Assembly (NCBI GenBank): GCA_024654105.1
Contig: JANLID010000240.1
Span: 1-13,900, forward strand
Direction of reading: 5' to 3'
Length of the DNA stretch: 13,900 bases
DNA from: Gallionella sp.
GTDB taxonomy: Bacteria; Pseudomonadota; Gammaproteobacteria; Burkholderiales; Gallionellaceae
Part shown: one piece after another, positions 6,343 to 13,900 of the stretch
How the letters are laid out: each line of letters starts with the position of its first letter
How positions within the stretch are numbered: the first letter of the stretch is position 1
Notes under the pieces: model-generated
Told to the model about the DNA's origin: nothing
Database searches by the model: none
Seen by the model: the letters and a program-made list of their open reading frames with translations, nothing else
Translations under genes and position numbers: made by a program

Positions 6343-7632
6343 GCTTCGATCTTCGGAAGCCTCGTCATCCGAAATGGCCGGAAGATCCAGCCCGCCGATT
6401 TCCTGCAACGTCTTTCCGGCGATACCCTGCAGGTCGCCGTACATGCCGACCGTCGATTGCATCACGCGCTCGATCTGCGTCTCGCGCTTGGCCCATTGTT
6501 TGGTGATGGACTTCTTCTCTCTGTCCAGGTCTTCCTGCATGGTGGAGAACGCCTCCACGATTCCCTCCACACGCTGGCGGAACCTGGGTCCGGTCAGATA
6601 TTGATACACCAGTTCCATCTTGGTTTGCTGGCCTTCGCTTGACTGGCGCGCGGATGTGATTTCAACCAGCGTGTGGCGCAGCATCATGGCGACGGGCAGT
6701 ATGGCTTTGGGGTGTATCACCCAGATGTTGTCGATCAGCGCGAAAGTCTCGACTTCCCTGGGCAGCGCCTGGCTGACGATAATGGCGATTTCCGCCTTGG
6801 CCGCGCGCTGATCCTCGCGCAATTTGGCCAGCCAGATGTCGCTCCAGTGCTTGGTGCGCTTCGATTCCCACAGAATCGTGCCGCAGCGCTGGCCGGACAG
6901 GTTGTGCACCCGCTGCAATATGTCGCCGCCGTATTCCCCTTTAGGAACCGGCTCGATCATGTCTGCCGGAAATCTCGCCCCGAGAAGATTTTCCAGTTCA
7001 AGCTCCAGCACCTCGCCCTGCAGTTGCTGCGATCCCTGTTCGGCCTTGCGCTTGAGTTCCTCGATCTGTTTCTGCATCGCGCTGATGGTCTGCTCCTTTT
7101 CCATCACCTTCAGTTTCAGTCCTTCTTCCGCCTCCTGCCGGGCCTTCACGCGCGTTTGCTCCAGACCGGCCTGGACGCGCTTTTCGACGGTCAGCTCCAG
7201 TTCGCGTTTGGCATCGTCCAGTTCGCGCTGCTTCTTGATGAGTTCGGCCTGTGCCTGTTGCGCCTCGGCAAGTTTCTCGTCGCGCACTTTAAGCACTTCC
7301 TGAAGCTCCGCCAGTTCGCGCGCCCGGTTCTCCAGCTCCGCGGCACTGGCGAGTTTCGCCTTCCTGGATTCCTCGGCAATGACGCGGGCGCGTTCCTCCT
7401 TCATCTGCGCCGCGACCTGATCGGCCACCTGCTCATCCAGCTTGCGTTTCGTTTCTGCAATCTGTTTCTCGCGCTCACGGACGCCCTGTTCGCGTTTGGC
7501 GATCTCGTCATCTTTCTGCGCAAGCTGCTGCTCGAATTGCCTGCGCGTGGCGGCGATCAGTGGCGCTGCCAGCGATTCGGTCAGCCGGATCTCGGTTTTG
7601 CAGTTGGGGCAGGTAATAGTCGGTTCGGTCAT
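6331..7632 (-). CDS. DUF2130 coiled-coil protein, nuclease-like domain
   Basis: This is a 433-residue cytoplasmic protein. It opens with a half zinc-ribbon, CPNC at residues 8-11. A long charged coiled coil of Glu/Lys/Gln/Arg heptads follows, from about 30 to 215. The DUF2130 domain spans about 215-370 and contains GGDILQRV, then GTILWESKR and AEIAIIVSQ. The spaced Asp and E-S-K pattern looks like a PD-(D/E)XK nuclease core, an inference that fits what I recall of the family. An AAGG about 8 bases before the ATG supports the start. The function is not established. It is in the same direction as uvrB, 94 bases downstream of it, so a shared transcript is possible. Confidence 0.85.
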   Translation of the reverse strand: MTEPTITCPNCKTEIRLTESLAAPLIAATRRQFEQQLAQKDDEIAKREQGVREREKQIAETKRKLDEQVADQVAAQMKEERARVIAEESRKAKLASAAELENRARELAELQEVLKVRDEKLAEAQQAQAELIKKQRELDDAKRELELTVEKRVQAGLEQTRVKARQEAEEGLKLKVMEKEQTISAMQKQIEELKRKAEQGSQQLQGEVLELELENLLGARFPADMIEPVPKGEYGGDILQRVHNLSGQRCGTILWESKRTKHWSDIWLAKLREDQRAAKAEIAIIVSQALPREVETFALIDNIWVIHPKAILPVAMMLRHTLVEITSARQSSEGQQTKMELVYQYLTGPRFRQRVEGIVEAFSTMQEDLDREKKSITKQWAKRETQIERVMQSTVGMYGDLQGIAGKTLQEIGGLDLPAISDDEASEDRSSIP

Positions 7633-7726
7633 GGGTACACCTTCATTTATTCCGGAAAAGGCGGTTGCGGGGAATGCTAACAGAATTCGGCGAATTGCTC
7701 GCTGCGCCCCCTCCGCTCGCCGCTAC

Positions 7727-9751
<2,025 letters not shown>

Positions 9752-9775
9752 GGTGAGGGGCGTATTGTACGGGGA

Positions 9776-9907
9776 AAGATTGAATTGCTAAACGATGATG
9801 CGTGGGCGGAAGAGGTTGAACGCAGGCATGCGCAGATCGAATCCGGCGAGGCCAAGATGATTTCAGGGCCAGAGGCGCTCGCAAAAATCCGGGCCAAATA
9901 CGCGTGA
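9776..9907 (+). pseudogene. Antitoxin remnant, 5' half missing (addiction-module component family)
   Basis: The frame ends IELLNDDAWAEEVERRHAQ, then IESGEAKMISGPEALAKIRAKYA. This matches the C-terminal, toxin-binding half of small addiction-module antitoxins, with the typical AWxxEVxRR and SGEAK elements. The N-terminal half, usually about 30-35 residues carrying the DNA-binding or dimerisation part, is absent. The frame instead runs back into the antisense strand of uvrB without a start codon or ribosome site. Its stop overlaps the toxin start as GTGA, the spacing of an intact antitoxin-toxin operon. I read it as a deletion or insertion scar at the uvrB boundary. Confidence 0.65.
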
Positions 9908-10161
9908 ACTACTCGCTGCATCTGGAAGCGTCGCAAGACCTCGATGATGCGGCGGCTTACTACCAGAAACAGGCGGGGAATACCTTGTCGCAGGCGTTTC
10001 TGAGCGAATTTGAGCATTCGGTCGAACGCCTGCTCCGTCACCCACTGCTGGGTTCCCTGTGGCGAAAAAACAAGCGCAAGTTCGTCATGCCACGCTTTCC
10101 ATATTCGATCATTTACACCGTATCCAATAACGGGAGAAGCCTCCTTGCTTGCTTTAGTTGA
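9904..10161 (+). CDS. RelE/ParE-family toxin, C-terminally shortened
   Basis: This 85-residue frame starts at GTG 9904, overlapping the antitoxin stop. The N-terminus YSLHLEASQDLDDAAAYYQ and the stretch RHPLLGSLWRKN followed by MPRFPYSIIYTV are typical of RelE/ParE-type toxins. Related proteins usually continue about 10-15 residues with a strand carrying basic and aromatic residues (VLAVAHxRRxPxYW). Here the frame ends SNNGRSLLACFS and stops, so that segment is missing. The DNA continues, in another frame, into the methyltransferase gene. Together with the truncated antitoxin, this makes an inactive toxin likely. It could be annotated as a pseudogene. Confidence 0.7.
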   Translation: MNYSLHLEASQDLDDAAAYYQKQAGNTLSQAFLSEFEHSVERLLRHPLLGSLWRKNKRKFVMPRFPYSIIYTVSNNGRSLLACFS

Positions 10162-11620
10162 ACAAACACGATTGAGGGTATCAAGGAACACCGAGGCGAA
10201 ACGGAAATCGCAACTCGGCCAGTTTCTGACGCCCGCAAGAACGGCTCAGTTCATGGCCGGTTTGTTTACATCCAAAGATGACTTGAATTGTCGCTTGCTT
10301 GATGCAGGCGCTGGAGTCGGTTCGCTATCAAGCGCTTTTCTTGAACGGTGCATTGAAGGTGATTTGAAATTCAAGAAGGTAGAAGTAACCGCCTTCGAAT
10401 TGGATGGCCTGATTCACAAGGAATTAAATGACGCACTGGCCAGTTACAAAAAAAGTCTGCCGCTTGATTATGAAATACTCGGCGGCGATTTTATCGAGCA
10501 AGCGGTCAACAAAATTCAATTTGGTGCTGGCAAAGGATTCACTCACGCAATCCTGAATCCGCCCTATAAAAAAATCAGTAGCGACTCCCACCACCGCCTG
10601 TTGCTTCGACAGGCAGATATTGAAACCGTAAATCTCTACTCCGCTTTCGTCGCCTTGGCTCTAGCGATGATGTCGCCGGACGGTCAAGTTGTTGCAATCA
10701 TTCCGCGCAGCTTCTGTAACGGGCCGTATTACCGGCCATTCCGCGACTTCATGTTGGAGCGTGCTGCTATCCGGCACATGCACTTATTCGACTCGCGCAG
10801 AAAGGCATTCAAGGATGACGATGTGCTACAAGAGAACATCATCCTGATGCTTGAACGCGGTGGGAAACAAAGCGATGTGACGGTGACGACATCAACCGAT
10901 GACAGTTATGCAGACCTCGTTACGCATACACATCCGTTCAACCGTATCGTGTTCCCCGATGATACCGAGCGTTTTATCCATGTGCCGACTTCGGCAGTGC
11001 GCAATGCCATCGAACTCTCAAACGCGATTCACTGTTCGTTGGATGATATTGGCATCAAGGTATCGACCGGGCCGGTTGTCGATTTTCGGCTGAAAGAACA
11101 TCTGCGCGAAATGCCCGAAGCGGGCACCGTTCCCCTCCTGTACCCCGCACACTTTACCGGACAAAACATCGAATGGCCTAAACCGGACATCAAGAAGCCC
11201 AACGCAATCCAGCGCAACGCCGTAACGGAAAAATGGCTTTATCCGAATGGCAACTATTGCGTGGTTCGGCGGTTTTCATCCAAGGAAGAAAAGCGCCGAG
11301 TTGTGGCAAGCGTAGTTCAGCCGGACACCTTTGCCGATGCCCAAATGCTGGGCTTGGAAAATCACCTGAACGTTTACCACGAAAACAAACATGGTTTGCC
11401 AGAAGCGCTGGCGCGCGGCTTGGCCATTTACCTCAACACCACCGGCGTTGATGAAAACTTCCGCCGTTCGAGCGGGCACACCCAAGTCAATGCAACCGAC
11501 CTCAAGATGATGAAATATCCAAGCCGGGAAGCGCTGATCAAGCTGGGCGAGTGGGCAATGCGTTGCGGCGAGCCAACACAGAGCATGATTGATGAACAAC
11601 TCGACAAACTGTCCGCATGA
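10145..11620 (+). CDS. Type II N6-adenine methyltransferase, BsuBI/PstI-like
   Basis: This is the modification half of a type II system. It would methylate adenine in the host's own sites, most likely CTGCAG if the family specificity holds. From the TTG at 10145 (GGGAG about 9 bases upstream) the protein has 491 residues, close to M.PstI and M.BsuBI (about 500). Motif X is GQFLTP (25-30), motif I DAGAGVG (53-59) and motif IV NPPY (138-141), an order typical of gamma-class N6-adenine enzymes. The long C-terminal part would recognise the target. The same frame is open back to 10010, but that part reads as the toxin gene out of frame, so it is excluded. The stop overlaps the endonuclease start as ATGA. 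Confidence 0.88.
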   Translation: MLALVEQTRLRVSRNTEAKRKSQLGQFLTPARTAQFMAGLFTSKDDLNCRLLDAGAGVGSLSSAFLERCIEGDLKFKKVEVTAFELDGLIHKELNDALASYKKSLPLDYEILGGDFIEQAVNKIQFGAGKGFTHAILNPPYKKISSDSHHRLLLRQADIETVNLYSAFVALALAMMSPDGQVVAIIPRSFCNGPYYRPFRDFMLERAAIRHMHLFDSRRKAFKDDDVLQENIILMLERGGKQSDVTVTTSTDDSYADLVTHTHPFNRIVFPDDTERFIHVPTSAVRNAIELSNAIHCSLDDIGIKVSTGPVVDFRLKEHLREMPEAGTVPLLYPAHFTGQNIEWPKPDIKKPNAIQRNAVTEKWLYPNGNYCVVRRFSSKEEKRRVVASVVQPDTFADAQMLGLENHLNVYHENKHGLPEALARGLAIYLNTTGVDENFRRSSGHTQVNATDLKMMKYPSREALIKLGEWAMRCGEPTQSMIDEQLDKLSA

Positions 11621-12570
11621 CAAAGAAAAAGAATAACCATATCGAAGAGGCGCACCAAATCCTCATTTCTCTTGGCCTGCCACGCGCACAGCACAACGAA
11701 CGATCCGCATTGCCCCTGTTGGCTCTGCTCAACCTCACGCCGGAAAAGAAGTGGGCTAAAGCTGAAAATCCACTTGTCGGCATCACCCCGATCATGGACT
11801 GGTCGCGCAAATACTACGGCAAGGAGTATGCGCCAAACACGCGCGAGACTTTCAGGCGGCAGACGATGCACCAGTTCGTCGATGCCGGGATAGCTATTTA
11901 CAACCCGGATAAACCAGATCGCCCGGTAAACAGCCCGAAGGCCGTTTATCAAATCGCACCCGCCGCGCTGACGCTGCTGCGTAGCTTCGGTGCCAAGACG
12001 TGGCGAGACAACCTGAAAACATATCTATCGCAGAATAAAACGCTTGCGGCAAAGTATGCGATGGATCGCAAACAGAACCGTATCTCTGTGCAGATCGCGC
12101 CGGGCAAAAAAATGACCCTCAGCCCAGGCGAACACAGCAAGCTGATCCGTGCCATCGTTGAAGATTTCGGCCCGCGCTTCGCACCGGGCAGCGTGCTGGT
12201 CTATGCCGGTGATACGGGCGACAAGTGGGGCTACTTCGATGCGGCCTTGCTGACCAAGCTGGGTGTTGATGTGGATGCGCATGGCAAGATGCCCGATGTA
12301 GTACTTCACTTCGTCAAAAAGAATTGGCTATTGCTGATCGAGTCTGTCACAAGTCATGGCCCTGTTGATGGCAAACGACATGCCGAGCTGACCAAGCTGT
12401 TCGCAGGTTCAAAAGCTGGACTGGTTTATGTGACCGCGTTCCCGAACCGCGCCAACATGAGCCGGTATCTGGGGGAAATCGCATGGGAAACTGAAGTGTG
12501 GGTGGCTGATGCGCCATCGCACCTGATACATTTCAATGGTGAGCGGTTTCTTGGGCCGTACACAACATAG
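11617..12570 (+). CDS. Type II restriction endonuclease, BsuBI/PstI family
   Basis: This is the 317-residue restriction partner of the preceding methyltransferase; R.BsuBI and R.PstI are about 315-325 residues. The N-terminal half (about 1-140) contains an apparent winged-helix-like region including YAPNTRETFRRQTMHQFVDAG. The C-terminal half carries the family core: VYAGDTGDKWGYFD, then MPDVVLHF with Pro226-Asp227, then LLLIESVTSHGPVDGKR with Glu242. That is a PD-(D/E)XK-type active site with a non-standard third residue (E-S-V), as I recall for this family. Recognition of CTGCAG is inferred from family membership. The ATGA overlap makes endonuclease synthesis depend on methyltransferase translation. 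No controller (C) protein gene is present. Confidence 0.9.
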   Translation: MTKKKNNHIEEAHQILISLGLPRAQHNERSALPLLALLNLTPEKKWAKAENPLVGITPIMDWSRKYYGKEYAPNTRETFRRQTMHQFVDAGIAIYNPDKPDRPVNSPKAVYQIAPAALTLLRSFGAKTWRDNLKTYLSQNKTLAAKYAMDRKQNRISVQIAPGKKMTLSPGEHSKLIRAIVEDFGPRFAPGSVLVYAGDTGDKWGYFDAALLTKLGVDVDAHGKMPDVVLHFVKKNWLLLIESVTSHGPVDGKRHAELTKLFAGSKAGLVYVTAFPNRANMSRYLGEIAWETEVWVADAPSHLIHFNGERFLGPYTT

Positions 12571-12589
12571 CAGTGATGGAAAGGAATAG

Positions 12590-12655
12590 GGCTCCGTCCC
12601 TGAGCAATTACTGGCTCTTTACTTCGAAGACTTGCCCGGGCCTGCCGACGGCTAG
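12590..12655 (+). pseudogene. HicB-type antitoxin tail fragment, left copy
   Basis: The frame ends LLALYFEDLPGPADG followed by TAG. The LYFEDLP stretch is characteristic of the C-terminal region of HicB-type antitoxins. There is no start codon, and upstream sequence is unrelated up to a stop at 12587-12589. Only the part inside the 62-bp repeat looks HicB-like. The family call is from memory of the motif and is tentative. Confidence 0.4.
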
Positions 12656-12672
12656 CGTGATTGACGTTTGGT
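12611..12672 (+). repeat. 62-bp direct repeat, left copy
   Basis: This matches 13583-13644 at 60 of 62 positions in the same orientation. The differences are an A/G in CTTCGAAGAC and a C/G in GACGGCTAG. Homology stops sharply at both ends: before the copy, CAATTA here against GAGGCG at the right copy; after it, AATG against TTGG. The pair brackets the Fic cassette at a period of 972 bases. Confidence 0.95.
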
Positions 12673-12713
12673 AATGAAATAGCTCAATGCCACGGCCTCC
12701 GATTAGCCGGAAC

Positions 12714-12722
12714 TGATATAAT
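12714..12722 (+). promoter_or_regulatory. Extended -10 promoter of the Fic cassette
   Basis: TGATATAAT is a perfect extended -10 element (TG, one base, TATAAT). No good -35 is seen 16-18 bases upstream, as is allowed for extended -10 promoters. Transcription would start near 12729, about 44 bases before the antitoxin ATG. The promoter lies between the left repeat and the antitoxin gene, so the cassette carries its own expression signal. Confidence 0.6.
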
Positions 12723-12772
12723 TTGCAGCAACGATACTCGCCACACCAGCAAATCACTTTGGGGAGAGAACG

Positions 12773-12931
12773 ATGCAAGTCAGCGCCAGCCTGAACCAAA
12801 AAATCGTCCAAGCTGTCCAGACCTCGATGCGGATCGAAGGCTGCAAGCCGGTGCAGTCTGCCGCGATCAAAAAGCAGGCCCAAGCCCTGATGGAACAGCA
12901 TCGTGTCCAAGTATCAGTTCACAGAAAGTAA
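12773..12931 (+). CDS. FicA-type antitoxin of a Fic toxin
   Basis: This small gene encodes 52 residues, beginning MQVSASLNQKIV and ending RVQVSVHRK. GGGGAGAG lies about 5 bases before the ATG, a strong ribosome site. Residues 18-23, SMRIEG, fit the (S/T)xxxE(G/N) inhibitory-helix motif of class I Fic antitoxins, whose Glu (here Glu22) blocks the Fic ATP site. The following KPVQSAAIKKQAQALMEQHR is a predicted helix. The gene overlaps the Fic start by 29 bases in another frame, so antitoxin is made first and the toxin is coupled to it. The motif and position together make the assignment convincing, although the protein has little else to compare. Confidence 0.82.
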   Translation: MQVSASLNQKIVQAVQTSMRIEGCKPVQSAAIKKQAQALMEQHRVQVSVHRK

Positions 12932-13541
12932 CATCTACCTTCCCGGCACTGACATTCCCAGAAACCGCCTGGGAATAGAAAAACCGGACTTGTTGCACGA
13001 AGTAGAAGGAGCGCTGCTGCAACAAGCCTACACCCGCTTCATCACCGAACTCGATCCATCCGTCCGCTTCGACGAAAACTATTTCATATCGCTGCACCGC
13101 GACACCTACGAATCCCTGTACGAATGGGCAGGCCTGTACCGCACCGTGGACATGAGCAAAGGCGGCTCGCTGTTCTGCCGCGCGGCCTACCTTGAACAGG
13201 AAGCCCACCGTGTCTTCCGCGAACTGGAACAAGAGCAATACATGAAACAGGCCGCAGACCTGACAGTGGAAAAATTTGCCGAACGCCTCGCCCATTACCA
13301 GTCAGAACTCATCGCACTGCATCCGTTTTACGAACTCAACGGTCGCATCACCCGACTGTTCTTCGACCTCATCGCCGTGTACAACGGCTACGAGCCTATC
13401 GACTACAGCCAAGCGCTGGCAGAAGGCCCCTCTGGCCTGAACGCCTACATCGAAGCCTCCATCCTGTGCGTACAACGTGCCGACAGCAGCAGGTTACAGC
13501 AGATCATCCAGCAAGGGTTGCAGCGAACAGGGCTAGCCTAA
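12903..13541 (+). CDS. Fic-domain toxin (probable AMP transferase)
   Basis: Fic proteins transfer AMP, or other nucleotide parts, to target proteins; class I members act as toxins held by a FicA partner. This protein has 212 residues from a GTG at 12903, inside the end of the antitoxin gene with only a weak GGA upstream. The flap region is SKGGSLFCRAAYLE (85-98). The active-site motif is HPFYELNGRITR (140-151), with catalytic His140, Phe142, Glu144, Asn146, Gly147, Arg148 and Arg151. Compared with HPFx(D/E)GNGRxxR, the first Gly of the core is Leu145. The motif is otherwise intact, so activity is likely but its efficiency or donor choice may differ. Direct repeats flank the gene pair. Confidence 0.9.
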   Translation: MSKYQFTESNIYLPGTDIPRNRLGIEKPDLLHEVEGALLQQAYTRFITELDPSVRFDENYFISLHRDTYESLYEWAGLYRTVDMSKGGSLFCRAAYLEQEAHRVFRELEQEQYMKQAADLTVEKFAERLAHYQSELIALHPFYELNGRITRLFFDLIAVYNGYEPIDYSQALAEGPSGLNAYIEASILCVQRADSSRLQQIIQQGLQRTGLA

Positions 13542-13546
13542 AATAA

Positions 13547-13627
13547 TTCGACTCCGACACCTATCGACACGTGGAAGAGGCGCTGGCTCTTTACTTCGAG
13601 GACTTGCCCGGGCCTGCCGACGGGTAG
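13547..13627 (+). pseudogene. HicB-type antitoxin tail fragment, right copy
   Basis: The open frame FDSDTYRHVEEALALYFED then LPGPADG ends at a TAG (13625-13627). It extends further upstream than the left copy, with a VEEALALYFED stretch typical of the end of the HicB domain. There is no start codon, as it is preceded by a stop at 13544-13546. The next frame reads GSVIDVWFGLVKLKIDAP past the stop, suggesting that a one-base shift ended the original gene here. Both repeat copies share the stop, so the shift predates the duplication. The HicB call is tentative. Confidence 0.42.
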
Positions 13628-13644
13628 CGTGATTGACGTTTGGT
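13583..13644 (+). repeat. 62-bp direct repeat, right copy
   Basis: This is the partner of 12611-12672 (60 of 62 identical). It lies 41 bases after the Fic stop codon. It is followed by a short run of TTTGG units (about 13639-13652) that is absent after the left copy. Confidence 0.95.
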
Positions 13645-13707
13645 TTGGTTTGGTCAAACTCAAAATCGATGCCCCTTTGACTCAATTAATAATACAGGAT
13701 CCGAATC

Positions 13708-13806
13708 ATGACATTGGGTTGGCGCAAGTTATTCGGCCTCAAAGTGACTGAGGACCAACCTTCCGAGGACGGGCCTCATATTCCTGCAGCCGGGCCACGC
13801 ACTTAG
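13708..13806 (+). CDS. Possible 32-residue small protein
   Basis: An ATG at 13708 opens a frame MTLGWRKLFGLKVTEDQ followed by a Pro/Gly-rich tail ending AAGPRT. AGGA lies about 8 bases upstream (13696-13699). It has an amphipathic basic start and an acidic, Pro-rich end. I recognise no family. It may be genuine, or chance in accessory DNA; the ribosome site is the main support. Confidence 0.3.
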   Translation: MTLGWRKLFGLKVTEDQPSEDGPHIPAAGPRT

Positions 13807-13850
13807 GCTGCGTAAATAAATAAAGGTATCAACTTACGCTGGGAAGTGAT

Positions 13851-13900
13851 ATGCTTTCAGTCCATGAGCACTCTACTTGGATTGAAACAAAAGTTTCATG
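13851..13900 (+). CDS. Possible start of a gene cut by the right edge
   Basis: Two frames open near the edge. ATG 13851 gives MLSVHEHSTWIETKVS, with GGGAAG at 13841-13846, 4 bases upstream. ATG 13864 gives MSTLLGLKQKFH. Neither can be judged in so few bases; the first has the better ribosome site. Confidence 0.2.
   Translation, partial: MLSVHEHSTWIETKVS

Noticed and set aside
5596..6506. Long ORFs on both strands over the 3' half of feoB
   Set aside because: feoB explains the region completely; the others are Arg/Gln/Ala-rich shadows.
6673..7680. 335-codon plus-strand ORF opposite the DUF2130 gene
   Set aside because: Antisense shadow of the coiled-coil coding region; Leu/Phe/Gln-rich with no recognisable domain.
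10010..10144. Extra 45 N-terminal codons for the methyltransferase
   Set aside because: This stretch is the toxin gene read in another frame (Cys/Ser/His-rich), and family members start close to the GQFLTP motif.
13797..13813. ACGCA...TGCGT hairpin followed by an A-rich run
   Set aside because: The run is A, not T, on the strand that would need it, and the stem is only 5 bp.

Overview
The window looks like part of a betaproteobacterial chromosome. The best fit is the Gallionellaceae/Nitrosomonadales group of iron oxidisers and their relatives. This rests on the protein flavour, a dapA-bamC-metallo-beta-lactamase gene order, a short FeoB beside a Fur-controlled feoAB promoter, and moderately high GC. 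The taxonomic call is an inference from reading and was not tested by database search.

Bases 1-750 hold the start of a truncated minus-strand gene, an apparent headless gene remnant (68-232) and a small Arg-rich orphan protein (304-636). Bases 755-3567 carry a compact minus-strand group: dapA (lysine and cell-wall precursor synthesis), bamC (outer-membrane assembly lipoprotein) and a WalJ/YycJ-like metallo-hydrolase. Bases 3658-6342 form an iron module. fur is read leftward and feoA-feoB rightward from a shared 110-base intergenic region, with a good Fur box between the -35 and -10 of the feo promoter. feoB ends in a 12-base tail-to-tail overlap with a minus-strand DUF2130 coiled-coil protein (6331-7632), which is followed by uvrB (7727-9751).

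From about 9760 to the right edge the content changes to accessory DNA dense in addiction-type genes. It begins with a 5'-truncated antitoxin and a shortened RelE/ParE-type toxin directly behind the uvrB start. A PstI/BsuBI-type restriction-modification pair (methyltransferase, then endonuclease, ATGA overlap) starts inside the toxin gene. It is followed by a compact Fic toxin/FicA-type antitoxin cassette with its own extended -10 promoter. Two nearly identical 62-bp direct repeats bracket the Fic cassette, and both copies encode what looks like the C-terminal tail of a HicB-type antitoxin. The region therefore reads as successive layers of selfish or defence modules inserted next to a core DNA-repair gene, with the remains of earlier toxin-antitoxin systems marking the junctions.

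The most notable points are the 62-bp repeats around the Fic cassette, a Fic motif with Leu in place of the first glycine of the GNGR core, the restriction-modification start embedded in a broken toxin gene, and a frameshifted mini-ORF plus a duplicated start region ahead of feoA. I saw no tRNA, rRNA, CRISPR array or recognisable transposase.
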